Shown: positions 51,754 through 59,918 of the stretch, piece after piece
How the letters are laid out: each line of letters starts with the position of its first letter
Numbering within the stretch: the stretch's first letter is position 1
Source: an uncultured Oscillospiraceae bacterium
Lineage (GTDB): Bacteria; Bacillota; Clostridia; Oscillospirales; Oscillospiraceae
DNA length: 64,000 nucleotides
Assembly (NCBI GenBank): GCA_934589675.1
Contig: CAKTOF010000008.1
Location: 35,875 to 99,874, forward strand
Direction of reading: 5' to 3'
Translations under genes and position numbers: made by a program
Notes under the pieces: model-generated
Told to the model about the DNA's origin: nothing
The model's database searches: none
Seen by the model: only the letters and a program-made list of their open reading frames with translations

Positions 51754-52815
51754 ATGGAGCTGAGGAATCTCATCGACATTGAAGATCTCTCCCGCGACGA
51801 GTGGGAGGAGATCTACGCGCTTGCAAGCCGGATCATCGACGATCCGGACGCATTCAACAGCTCGCTGCACGGCCGCGTGATGGCCAGCCTGTTCTACGAG
51901 CCGTCCACGCGCACGAATTTTTCGTTCCAGACGGCCATGATGCGTCTGGGCGGCAGCGTGTTCGGCTTCGCCGACCCGAACTCCACGTCCGCCGTCAAGG
52001 GCGAGCGGCTCAAGGACACGATCAAGATGGTCGGCGCCTACGCCGACGTCATCGTCATGCGCAGCCCGAAGGAGGGCGCGGCCAAGGCCGCCTCGCTCTA
52101 CTCCGAGGTCCCCGTTGTGAACGCCGGCGACGGCGGCCATATGCACCCGACGCAGACACTGGCGGATCTTACGACCATCCGCCGGATGCACGGCCGTCTC
52201 GACGGGCTGAACATCGGCCTGTGCGGCGACCTCAAATTCGGCCGCACCGTCCACTCGCTCATCAAGGCGCTGGCAAAATTCGAGGGCACGACGTTCTACC
52301 TCATCTCCCCGCGCGACCTCGCCGTGCCGGAGTATATGCGCCAGTTCATGCGCGAGCACGGGCAGAAGTTCTTCGAGGTCTCGTCCATGGAGTCCACGCT
52401 CCCCATCCTCGACGTGCTGTACATGACGCGCATCCAGCGCGAGCGCTTCACCGATCCGCTTGAATACGACCGGCTCAAGGGGACGTATGTTTTAACGCGC
52501 AGCAAGCTCTCGCGCGCAAAGCCCGAGCTGCTCGTGCTCCACCCGCTCCCGCGTGTGGATGAGATCGCGCTCGACGTCGACGACGACCCGCGCGCGTGTT
52601 ATTTTGAGCAGGCGCGCTTTGCGATGTACGCGCGCATGGCGCTGCTGCACCAGCTCGTGGCGCTCGGCCGCAAAAAGCCGGCGCCCGTCGAGATCGGCAC
52701 CGCGCCGCTCTGCCATAACAAAAGCTGCATCACGCAGTCGGAGCTGTATCTGCCGCCGCTGACGAAGCAGATCGGCGGAAAATGCTGCTGCGCGTACTGC
52801 GATAAGGAGATTTGA
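51754..52815 (+). CDS. pyrB: Aspartate carbamoyltransferase with PyrI-like zinc domain
   Basis: 353 aa. Catalytic-chain motifs are intact: carbamoyl-phosphate site STRTNFSF, the mobile loop STSAVKGERLKD, and HPLPRVDEI. It condenses carbamoyl phosphate with aspartate in pyrimidine synthesis. The C-terminus adds a zinc-type motif C320-x4-C325-x20-C346-x2-C349 (CHNKSC...CAYCDKE) that closely resembles the zinc domain of the regulatory chain PyrI (CPNSNC...CKYCEKE), without PyrI's nucleotide-binding part. ATG 51754 follows GGGAGG. The next gene starts right after its stop. Confidence 0.9.
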   Translation: MELRNLIDIEDLSRDEWEEIYALASRIIDDPDAFNSSLHGRVMASLFYEPSTRTNFSFQTAMMRLGGSVFGFADPNSTSAVKGERLKDTIKMVGAYADVIVMRSPKEGAAKAASLYSEVPVVNAGDGGHMHPTQTLADLTTIRRMHGRLDGLNIGLCGDLKFGRTVHSLIKALAKFEGTTFYLISPRDLAVPEYMRQFMREHGQKFFEVSSMESTLPILDVLYMTRIQRERFTDPLEYDRLKGTYVLTRSKLSRAKPELLVLHPLPRVDEIALDVDDDPRACYFEQARFAMYARMALLHQLVALGRKKPAPVEIGTAPLCHNKSCITQSELYLPPLTKQIGGKCCCAYCDKEI

Positions 52816-52816
52816 C

Positions 52817-53989
52817 TTGGAACTGGGACAGGTTTGCTTAAAGCGCGGCGAGGAGCGCGACATCCGCGCCGGCGCGCTCTGGATCTATGACAACGAGATC
52901 GACTGGATCGACGATCTGTGCGCCCCCGGCGGCATCGTCGACGTGATCGACTCCCGGCGTCGCTTTGTCGCGCGTGGATACTTTAACCCCGCCTCGCGCA
53001 TCACGGTGCGCATCCTCACGCGGGACAAAGCCGAAGCCATCGACCGCGCGTTTTTCGCTTCGCGCCTCGCCGCCGCGAAGGCGTACCGCGAGACGCTCGG
53101 CTTTTCTGACGCGTACCGCGTCGTGTTCAGCGAGTCGGACGGCCTGCCGGGTCTGACGGTCGACAAGTTTCACGACTGCCTGTCGTTTCAGATCACGACG
53201 CTCGGCATGGAGCGCTGGAAGCACGACATCGTGGCCATTTTAGACGAGCTCTACCACCCCGCCTGCATCTACGAGCGCGACGACGTGCCCGTCCGCGAGA
53301 AGGAGGGACTTCCGCAGGTCAAGACCTGCGTCCGCGGCGCCGTTCCGGCCGCGCTCACCATCCGCGAGCATGACGCCGTCATGGCCGTCGACATCGAAAA
53401 TGGCCAGAAAACCGGCCATTTCCTCGACCAGCAGGAAAATCGCGGCCGCTTAAAGCCGTATGTCCGGAATGCGGACGTGCTCGACCTGTGCTGCTGCACG
53501 GGCGGCTTCTCCGTCCACGCGGGGCTGTACGGCGCTGCGTCCGTCACAGCCGTCGACGCGTCCGAGGACGCGCTCGCCCTCACGCGCGCAAACGCCGAAA
53601 AAAACGGCGTTGCCGTCGAAACGGTCTGCGCCAACGTCTTTGACCTCGTCAAGCAGTACAGCGACGAGGGGCGTAAATTTGACGTCGTGATTCTCGATCC
53701 GCCCGCCTTCGCCAAGAGCCGCCGCGCGCTGAGCGGCGCGTACCGCGGCTACAAGGAGCTCAACCTGCGCTGCATGAAGCTCGTCCGCCCCGGCGGATTT
53801 CTTCTCACGTTCTCATGCAGCCAGTTCATGACGCCGGAGCTGTTCCGCCAGATGGCCGCCGAGGCCGCGGCCGACACCGGCCTTCGCGTGCGCGAGCTTG
53901 AGCAGCTTATGCAGTCGCGCGACCATCCAGCGCTGCTTGGCGCGGAGCATGCGCTCTATCTCAAGGGGCTTGTCCTTCAGGTGCTTTGA
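52817..53989 (+). CDS. RlmI-type SAM-dependent rRNA methyltransferase
   Basis: 390 aa, full length. The N-terminal PUA-like part leads to a RlmI/RlmK core with the SAM loop DLCCCTGGFSVHAGLYGA, and VILDPPAFAKSRRAL as the catalytic DPPxF motif. It probably methylates a 23S rRNA cytosine. TTG 52817 is the start, one base after the pyrB stop, with AAGGAG (52804-52809) correctly spaced. Confidence 0.9.
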   Translation: MELGQVCLKRGEERDIRAGALWIYDNEIDWIDDLCAPGGIVDVIDSRRRFVARGYFNPASRITVRILTRDKAEAIDRAFFASRLAAAKAYRETLGFSDAYRVVFSESDGLPGLTVDKFHDCLSFQITTLGMERWKHDIVAILDELYHPACIYERDDVPVREKEGLPQVKTCVRGAVPAALTIREHDAVMAVDIENGQKTGHFLDQQENRGRLKPYVRNADVLDLCCCTGGFSVHAGLYGAASVTAVDASEDALALTRANAEKNGVAVETVCANVFDLVKQYSDEGRKFDVVILDPPAFAKSRRALSGAYRGYKELNLRCMKLVRPGGFLLTFSCSQFMTPELFRQMAAEAAADTGLRVRELEQLMQSRDHPALLGAEHALYLKGLVLQVL

Positions 53990-54037
53990 CGGCGCATTTT
54001 TTCCCGAAAATGCGCCGCTGCGCGGCGGAAAAGCGTG

Positions 54038-54066
54038 TTGACAAAGGCATTGAAATGTGGTACTAT
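54038..54066 (+). promoter_or_regulatory. Promoter of the tRNA cluster
   Basis: Perfect TTGACA (54038-54043), 17-bp spacer, TACTAT (54061-54066), 24 bp before tRNA-Gly. A hairpin (GCGCATTTT-type) just upstream closes the methyltransferase transcript. Confidence 0.8.
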
Positions 54067-54090
54067 ATCCGGGCTGACAAGTCCGCATAC

Positions 54091-54165
54091 GCGGGTGTAG
54101 CACAACGGCTAGCGCACCAGCCTTCCAAGCTGGGGACGGGGGTTCGACTCCCCTCACCCGCTCCA
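54091..54165 (+). tRNA. tRNA-Gly (TCC anticodon)
   Basis: Cloverleaf with acceptor GCGGGTG/CACCCGC, anticodon arm CCAGC-CTTCCAA-GCTGG (anticodon TCC) and encoded CCA. First of five clustered tRNAs. Confidence 0.95.
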
Positions 54166-54194
54166 CCGTTTCTCTGCGCTTGTCGGTCCGATAT

Positions 54195-54271
<77 letters not shown>

Positions 54272-54312
54272 GCACGAAGGCCTCCTGGCAGGCGGGTCTC
54301 ATAAATATATAT

Positions 54313-54390
<78 letters not shown>

Positions 54391-54439
54391 TTTTTTATTC
54401 CCGTCCCCGCCGGGCGGCAGTTCGTGCCCTTTTTGATTT

Positions 54440-54513
54440 AGGGGTGTCGCCAAGCGGTAAGGCACGGGACTTTGACTCCCGTATCGGTGGTTCGACTCCA
54501 CCCATCCCTGCCA
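54440..54513 (+). tRNA. tRNA-Gln (TTG anticodon)
   Basis: Acceptor AGGGGTG/CATCCCT, anticodon arm CGGGA-CTTTGAC-TCCCG (anticodon TTG), encoded CCA. Confidence 0.93.
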
Positions 54514-54516
54514 TTT

Positions 54517-54592
54517 GACCCGCTAGCTCAGTTGGCAGAGCACCTGCCTTTTAAGCAGGGTGTCCGGAGTTCGAATCTCCGGCGGGTCACCA
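54517..54592 (+). tRNA. tRNA-Lys (TTT anticodon)
   Basis: Acceptor GACCCGC/GCGGGTC, anticodon arm CCTGC-CTTTTAA-GCAGG (anticodon TTT), encoded CCA. Its last 21 bases are repeated at 54739-54759. Confidence 0.95.
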
Positions 54593-54594
54593 AA

Positions 54595-54632
54595 AAATCC
54601 GATTCGCCCAAGGGGCGGAGCGGATTTTTTCT
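54595..54632 (+). terminator. Terminator of the tRNA cluster
   Basis: AAAATCCG/CGGATTTT outer stem with an inner GCCC/GGGC pairing, ending in TTTTTTC, immediately after tRNA-Lys. Confidence 0.85.
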
Positions 54633-55046
54633 TGTTCTCAGGGAGATTCGAATTGGAAATCGCAACGGTCCGGTGGATCGTTGCAGCCGCCAGTTCGCAA
54701 ACTGGCGACTACTTTTGTTTTGCGCAGCAAAACGCAGACGAATCTCCGGCGGGTCACCACGTCGTCGCGGACTGCGCTAGTTCGCGACGATTTTTTATGC
54801 TCTGCATAAAAAAATCGTCGCTCACCCGCTCCGTCGCTCCTCCTCTCAAAATCGCAATCGCTGACGCTGGATTGCGATTTTGTTTTTTGCGCGGAGCGGA
54901 TTTTTTTCTGGCTGCAGCATCCTCAAATTCATCCCTGCAAGCAGGAAAACACCCTGTCCTTTCGCCGTTTTTGCGAAAGGCAGGGTGTTTTTGTCGAAAT
55001 CAGAGCTTTTCAGGCGGCCGCACGGGCCTTTAAGCCGGCGCGCGCG
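54633..55046. other. Hairpin-rich non-coding stretch
   Basis: No gene. It holds nested inverted repeats: GGAGATTCG (54642-54650) against CGAATCTCC (54739-54747), GCAACG/CGTTGC (54662-54684) and CGCCAGTT/AACTGGCG (54688-54707). There are also a terminator-like 12-bp stem AAAATCGCAATC/GATTGCGATTTT + TTTTTT (54848-54888), and a bidirectional terminator AAACACCCTG/CAGGGTGTTT with inner CCTTTCGC/GCGAAAGG (54946-54992). The last closes the minus-strand lipoprotein gene. Confidence 0.7.
54739..54759 (+). repeat. Direct repeat of the tRNA-Lys 3' end
   Basis: 21 bp (CGAATCTCCGGCGGGTCACCA) identical to 54572-54592, i.e. the T-arm 3' side, acceptor strand and CCA of tRNA-Lys, 167 bp downstream. This is the form of an att-type duplication left by tRNA-targeted integration, or of a rearranged tRNA fragment. 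Confidence 0.75.
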
Positions 55047-56339
55047 TCAGCCGTATGCCAGCGTCAGCACCAGCGCGGCCGTGCTCTGCGTCATAAACGG
55101 CAGGCAGATGCCGTTTTCGCCCGCGGCGACCACCAACTCTTCGCCGCTCGGGCTGATCAGCATGGGATAGGTCTCGCTGATGTACATCGGCCCGTCTGTG
55201 ACGCCATAGCTCTTCCCGCCGACGCGGGACAGGCTGAGCGTCACATTGCTCGGCGAATCCAGCGCCGTCTCGATCGTCCACCAGCCGCTCCACTGCTCTT
55301 CATATTCCGTCTCGCCGTCGTAGAGCCAGTCTAGGTCGACCGCGCCGCCCGTCTCATCGCCGGGATAGAACGTCAGCGTAAAATGCGCGTAGCGCCCCGA
55401 CTCCCACGCCGTGGTGGAGACGCACCATGTCATGCCCCACTCGTCCGATCCGGACAGGCCGAGCGCCGTCATGCCGCTGTAGCCGCCGGCAAGCCACTGC
55501 GCAAGGACCGAAGGGGCGTTTTGCCAGCCGTATTCCGTAAGGTCGGCCGAATAATAGCGTCCGTCCTCCCCCACGCAGGGAGCGATATAGCTGTTTGCGT
55601 CGAGCGACGGATACCACTCGCAGGTCGTGCCGCTGTTGTCGGTAACAAAGATCTGCGTGTCAGCCTCGTATGCAACACCGTCGAGGTTTGCAAAGAGCAG
55701 CACCGGCTCCCCGCTCTCCGATCGGTAGAGCACCTGTGTGACATCATCGCGTCCTTCCGACGGATTCCACTCCACGCGGTTGATCGAAAGCGTCGCGTTT
55801 TCGTCGACCGGAATGATGCAGTACAGATGCCCCGCGCCGCCGATGATGTGTTCTTCGTCGATCTCCTCAATAAAGGGGTATTGGCGCAGCACCGCCTCGT
55901 TGGTCTCCCACAGCCATGCCGGGAAGCCCGCCTCGAAGCCCTCGTCAAACAGCCCGCCGACGTAGCCGAGATACAGCACGCCGAACATCACTGGTGGTGT
56001 GGAGATCCGCTCGCGCAGCAGCGCCAGCGACTGCGCTCCGCTCTGCGTCCATGCGACCGTTCCCGGCGCTCCGCTCACGTCCGCATCGTCATGGCCGACG
56101 TCTGCCGCATCGCCGCCTTTGTCCGGCCTTTTGGGCGGCGTCTCCTTGTCCGTTTTTTCCTGCGCATCTTCGTCTGTTATTTTGCCCGCGTCGGAAGACG
56201 GCGAAGGCTCCTCTTCCTCCTCTTTGAGCGCTTCTCTTCCAGGGCGCCTGTCCTGCTTCTGTGCACAGGCGCAGAGCGATGCCAGCAGCGTCAGCGCCAG
56301 CAGCAGGGCAAGCATTCGCTTGCAGGTCTTGTGTTTCAT
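55047..56339 (-). CDS. Large lipoprotein, unknown function
   Basis: 430 aa. Lipobox LCAC after a short signal, then ~75 charged residues (EEEEE, KxDKxxPPKRPDKGGD) acting as a linker, then a folded domain rich in Trp, Tyr and Gly (GFPAWLWETNEAVLRQYPFIEEIDEEH; EQWSGWWTIETALDSPSNVTLSLSRV). No family recognised. It is anchored outside the membrane. GAGGAG fits ATG 56339 and not 56345. It is the last gene of a seven-gene run on this strand that includes two further lipid- or membrane-anchored proteins. Confidence 0.8.
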   Translation of the reverse strand: MKHKTCKRMLALLLALTLLASLCACAQKQDRRPGREALKEEEEEPSPSSDAGKITDEDAQEKTDKETPPKRPDKGGDAADVGHDDADVSGAPGTVAWTQSGAQSLALLRERISTPPVMFGVLYLGYVGGLFDEGFEAGFPAWLWETNEAVLRQYPFIEEIDEEHIIGGAGHLYCIIPVDENATLSINRVEWNPSEGRDDVTQVLYRSESGEPVLLFANLDGVAYEADTQIFVTDNSGTTCEWYPSLDANSYIAPCVGEDGRYYSADLTEYGWQNAPSVLAQWLAGGYSGMTALGLSGSDEWGMTWCVSTTAWESGRYAHFTLTFYPGDETGGAVDLDWLYDGETEYEEQWSGWWTIETALDSPSNVTLSLSRVGGKSYGVTDGPMYISETYPMLISPSGEELVVAAGENGICLPFMTQSTAALVLTLAYG

Positions 56340-56453
56340 GTTCATCTCCTCTCAGAATTGTTCCGGCGCCGGCCGCTTCCGCCCGAGCTTCCGCGGAAAG
56401 TCGTCCCGCCGGGAATCGGATCCGTTCGTTCCGTGCGGCAAGCCGCACCGAAG

Positions 56454-56523
56454 AAGGATCAACGGCTGCGCACCGGCCGCACGGCATGCGCGCCGCGCGC
56501 CGGCACGCATGCCGTTGATCCTT
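56454..56523. repeat. Large hairpin in the gap before the lipoprotein gene
   Basis: Outer arms AAGGATCAACGGC (56454-56466) and GCCGTTGATCCTT (56511-56523), perfect over 13 bp, enclose an inner GGCATGCG/CGCATGCC pairing. No T-run. It lies between the small and large lipoprotein genes; the rest of the 220-bp gap shows nothing clear. Confidence 0.6.
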
Positions 56524-56559
56524 GTCTTTCGCTGCGGATTCCGCGAAAGTGCGGCTCCG

Positions 56560-56895
56560 TTACTGCTTTTCGAAGGTTCCGGTGATGCCGTAGCCTCTGT
56601 TTTCCGCCATGGTCAGGCTGCTGTCATCCACGGAAAACGTGTAGGTGGACGGCTCGCTCCACGCCTCCAGCTCCACCGTGAGCTGGTCGCCGTCGATGCT
56701 GTAGGTGCCGCTCTGCTTCATGAAGGCGTTCTCCATGGTGCACTTGCCTTTTCCGTTGAACGTCCATGTGATCAGGCCGTCCTCGCCGAGCTCGGCCGCC
56801 CATGTGCCGGCCAGCGCATCCTTGCTGCCGCAGGCAGCGAGCGTCAGAAGCGCCGCTGCAAGCAGGAGCAGCGCAAGGATTCGTTTCATTTTCAT
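56560..56895 (-). CDS. Small lipoprotein with a single beta domain
   Basis: 111 aa. Signal with lipobox LAAC, then ~85 residues with the pattern LAGTWAAELGEDGLITWTFNGKGKC...GTYSIDGDQLTVELE, as in short lipocalin-like or DUF5640-type domains of Firmicutes. ATG 56895 is preceded by AAAGGA at 10 bp. A structural or binding role outside the membrane is likely. It lies 32 bp after the zinc-ribbon gene. Confidence 0.82.
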   Translation of the reverse strand: MKMKRILALLLLAAALLTLAACGSKDALAGTWAAELGEDGLITWTFNGKGKCTMENAFMKQSGTYSIDGDQLTVELEAWSEPSTYTFSVDDSSLTMAENRGYGITGTFEKQ

Positions 56896-56927
56896 CGAAA
56901 TAATGTCCTTTCTCCTCGATTGATTGC

Positions 56928-57695
56928 TTATCCGTTCACCGCGCCGCCGCAGTATTCGCAGCAGCCGCTGGCGTCCGGCGTGGTGGTCGCGCCGCAATAG
57001 GGGCAGGTGACCGCCGCTTTCGGCGCAGCCTCCTGCTGGATCTTCTTCCGCACATCCCTGCGGACCTGCGTGAGCGCCTGGCGGATCTCTTCGCCGAGCT
57101 TTTTGAAGTTGCGGTACTCGACATTGGTCTCTGGATTGCAGCCTGCCGGCGCGCCGGGGCGGGCCGCGGGCGGCGTGATCTCCACAGAGCTGGCATTTAC
57201 CCGAAAGCGGATCTCGTCAAAATAGGGATTGTTCACGAAGATCGTGATGTAGAAATCATAGGAATACTCATAGCGCGGCGGGATATAGCTGACCTTCTTG
57301 CCGTCCTTATCCTCGCGCTTGAGCTCCGTGCGGCTCTCGTCGATGTCCAGATTGCAGCCGGTCACATCGGAGAACGCCAGCACATCCGGGTTGGCCTCAG
57401 CCAGATCGCGGGCCGACGTCACCATAAAAAGTCCGGCGTCCTCGTCCAGAAGAACCTTCGTCCCCGTGCCGAGCGTCCGGGTGGTGTGGAACGCCGCGAC
57501 CTTTTCGCGGTTTTCCTCGCGATAGGAAAGCTGGCTTTTGATCTCTTCCACCGTGCTGTTCCGGCGGTCGGAAAACCACGGAGAGAGCTTCCGCGCGCAG
57601 GTTTTGCAGAGGTTCCCGTCTTCCAGCTTGCGGTTGCCCAGCATGCCGATCTTCTCGCCGCAAATGCTGCAGTACTTTTTGTCAAACAGACCCAT
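56928..57695 (-). CDS. DUF4428-type double zinc-ribbon protein
   Basis: 255 aa, cytoplasmic. The N-terminal CSICGEKIGMLGNRKLEDGNLCKTC module matches DUF4428. The middle domain (about 50-200) has a beta-rich core (SYIPPRYEYSYDFYITIFV). A C-terminal zinc ribbon CPYCGATTTPDASGCCEYC ends the protein. Similar proteins occur widely in Firmicutes near membrane proteins but have no known function. AAGGAG precedes ATG 57695. Confidence 0.85.
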   Translation of the reverse strand: MGLFDKKYCSICGEKIGMLGNRKLEDGNLCKTCARKLSPWFSDRRNSTVEEIKSQLSYREENREKVAAFHTTRTLGTGTKVLLDEDAGLFMVTSARDLAEANPDVLAFSDVTGCNLDIDESRTELKREDKDGKKVSYIPPRYEYSYDFYITIFVNNPYFDEIRFRVNASSVEITPPAARPGAPAGCNPETNVEYRNFKKLGEEIRQALTQVRRDVRKKIQQEAAPKAAVTCPYCGATTTPDASGCCEYCGGAVNG

Positions 57696-57729
57696 GTCGC
57701 ATCGATCTCCTTCAGTAGTATGCCGGATG

Positions 57730-58146
57730 TTACACCGCCTGGGTATCGTCGGCCTTGGCGTTGAGCACGGCGCCGACAATGTAAAGGACCGGAACCGCCA
57801 GACCCGTCAGGACGCTGAGAATGTTGACCCCGTCGCCGTTGGTGACGTCCAGGACAATCCCCAGCACGCTGAACGCCATCACAATGGCGCCCCAAACGAT
57901 CAGGCTCGTGGCCTTCTCGCTCTTTTTGCTGTGCCGAATGCCCTGAATGCCCGCGATGAGCTGGCAGATGCCGCCGCCAAGCGTGGCAAGCAGGACGAGA
58001 TAGAAGCGGATCGGCAGATGCCCCGCCACGCCAACGCCCGCAGCCATTGCGGCGATCACGCCGGCGACCGCGCCCAGACCGATCGTCGCAATGGACGCGA
58101 TGATCATCAGAATGCCCGTGACCTTCAAAAACTTGTGTCCTTTCAT
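57730..58146 (-). CDS. Small integral membrane protein
   Basis: 138 aa with four hydrophobic segments (FLKVTGILMIIASIATIGLG; YLVLLATLGGGICQLIAGIQ; LIVWGAIVMAFSVLGIVLDV; ILSVLTGLAVPVLYIVGAVL). No family assigned. ATG 58146 is preceded by GGAGG at 6 bp. It sits between two zinc-ribbon genes, which suggests a membrane-bound complex (inference). Confidence 0.82.
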   Translation of the reverse strand: MKGHKFLKVTGILMIIASIATIGLGAVAGVIAAMAAGVGVAGHLPIRFYLVLLATLGGGICQLIAGIQGIRHSKKSEKATSLIVWGAIVMAFSVLGIVLDVTNGDGVNILSVLTGLAVPVLYIVGAVLNAKADDTQAV

Positions 58147-58181
58147 AATAAGCCTCCATTTCTTTCTTTTCACAATTTCCT

Positions 58182-59312
58182 TTATTTCTTCGCAGGGCGC
58201 GGGCTGCCGCACTCTGCGCAGAATACGCTTTTTCCATTGGCCATTCCGCACGCTTCGCATCTCCAGCCGCCTTCCGGCACGGCCCGAGCGCGAAGCCACG
58301 CGTTTGTCTCCCCGGCAAGCTCCACCAGCAGGTCATAGATGGGCTGCGCGTCCTCGCCGGAGCAGCTTCTTGAAAACGACGCGTCTGCGTCGCTCCACGT
58401 TGTGCTCATATAGCTGTCCGTCGCGTCGAGCAGATGCGGCTCGGGCGCGCGGTACGCCGGGAGCTCCTGCTCGCGCAGCGCCCGGGCAAGCCGGCTGAGA
58501 TAGTCCTCTCCGGTCTGTTCGGGGAGAAGGACGTCCGTCTGCATGACGGTTTGGCCGTCGCCGCGGCTGTCGCGGTAGGAATAGCTGAAATACACGTCGT
58601 CGTCCATGTGCGCAGGCAGAAAGCCGATCATGCTCTGCTGGCCGCGGCCGATGGCAAATTGGAAGGAGCGATCCTGTGTCATGGCCGATTGCGTCCAGTA
58701 AAACCGCGTCAGCTCTGCCATGTCGCTCACCTCCCGATCCTCCGATGCCGGCTGCGTCTGCGCCGCGTCATATGCGTCCTGCGCAATTCTCAGCGCCAGC
58801 GTCGCCAGCTCTGAGGCATATCTGCCGTCCAGCGTCTGTGTTATCGTGCCGTCGTCGGCGCGCCAGACTGCGGTGATCATGCTGTCAGTTTCATCGCAGG
58901 CGTAGTCGGACGGGCTGCGGTATTCCGGCAGCTCCTGCTCTTCCAGCGCCTGCTGCAGCTCGTACCACTGCGCCCATGTCACCGGCCACGCAATGGGGTG
59001 GGAGAACGCGTCCACCTGCGACTCGCGCAGATCTTCGGCGTTGTTCTGATCCAGAAAGGTTCCCGTAAGCGCCGGCTCTCCCTCGATCAGATAAAACTGC
59101 AGGGAGAAGCAGCTGCCGAAGTACATATGGTTCTGCCACCATGACAGCTCAACCAGCTCCATTGCGCTTCTCCGCGCATCCGGATTCTCCATTCCGCCTC
59201 CGCCGTCCCTGATCCGATCCGTGACGAAATGCCGGTAGAGCAGGCAGCCCGGCAGTGCGCAAAGCGCAGCCGCCAGCGCAATCGTCAGCCCGATCTTCAT
59301 GGCCAGTTTCAC
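58182..59312 (-). CDS. Anchored protein with a duplicated domain and C-terminal zinc ribbon
   Basis: 376 aa. An N-terminal hydrophobic segment (IGLTIALAAALCALPGC, possibly a lipobox or a TM anchor) is followed by two similar domains, about 51-176 and 198-334. Both contain LxxALxEQELPxYRxP...TDSM/Y...TxW. A four-cysteine ribbon at C352, C355, C365 and C368 ends the protein. An outside-facing zinc ribbon is unusual, so the membrane topology is uncertain. The GTG at 59312 behind GGGG is the likely start. Function unknown. Confidence 0.8.
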   Translation of the reverse strand: MKLAMKIGLTIALAAALCALPGCLLYRHFVTDRIRDGGGGMENPDARRSAMELVELSWWQNHMYFGSCFSLQFYLIEGEPALTGTFLDQNNAEDLRESQVDAFSHPIAWPVTWAQWYELQQALEEQELPEYRSPSDYACDETDSMITAVWRADDGTITQTLDGRYASELATLALRIAQDAYDAAQTQPASEDREVSDMAELTRFYWTQSAMTQDRSFQFAIGRGQQSMIGFLPAHMDDDVYFSYSYRDSRGDGQTVMQTDVLLPEQTGEDYLSRLARALREQELPAYRAPEPHLLDATDSYMSTTWSDADASFSRSCSGEDAQPIYDLLVELAGETNAWLRARAVPEGGWRCEACGMANGKSVFCAECGSPRPAKK

Positions 59313-59412
59313 TGCAGGTCCCCGCCATCAAGCGGGTCGCCGCACGCAGGGCGGAATTCTGGCGGGCGCGCCGCCTTGATGCGGCCCATCGTTCCGCCTC
59401 CCTCTTTTCCCG

Positions 59413-59904
59413 TCATGCCCACGGATCTTCCGCCGCGGGGATCCGGATCCCGCTCAGGATGCTGGAATACTCCCACAAAAACCACTCGCCCGTCGAGCCT
59501 TTCTGGCGCAGCTTCATCGGCCGGGGCGAGTCCGCGCCCGCCGTCTTCAGAAAGACGCGCAGATAGCCGGGCTCAATGTCCTGCGGCCGCGGGTCGTCCA
59601 GCACGTTCAGGACATACGGCGCGTTGGGCTTGTAGCCGTTCTGCGGCATCGCCCCCTCAAAATAGGCAAGCGGCAGATAGCTCTTCCCACGCAGTCTGTC
59701 GCGCAGGAACTGCGCGTCATACGGCGTCATCGGACGTGGGCCGCGCAGGATGTTCATCGCGGCGGTCCCGGCGTCGCGGTCGCGGTCAAAAAGCGCGAGC
59801 GCGCACAGGAACAGCGCGCAGATCCGCTCCGGCGTCCGCTGCGCGCCGGCAAGCGTCTCAAACTCCTGCAAGCTCTCCGGGATCCTCTCAATGATGGTCT
59901 GCAT
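59413..59904 (-). CDS. DUF6935-like cytoplasmic protein
   Basis: 163 aa, no signal or TM. Compact helical start (MQTIIERIPESLQEFETLAGAQRTPERICALFLCAL) and a beta-rich second half ending FLWEYSSILSGIRIPAAEDPWA. I believe this is the DUF6935 family, which has no known function. AAAGGAG is 8 bp before ATG 59904. It lies between the receiver-like gene and the duplicated-domain gene on the same strand. Confidence 0.72.
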   Translation of the reverse strand: MQTIIERIPESLQEFETLAGAQRTPERICALFLCALALFDRDRDAGTAAMNILRGPRPMTPYDAQFLRDRLRGKSYLPLAYFEGAMPQNGYKPNAPYVLNVLDDPRPQDIEPGYLRVFLKTAGADSPRPMKLRQKGSTGEWFLWEYSSILSGIRIPAAEDPWA

Positions 59905-59918
59905 AGAACCGCTCCTTT

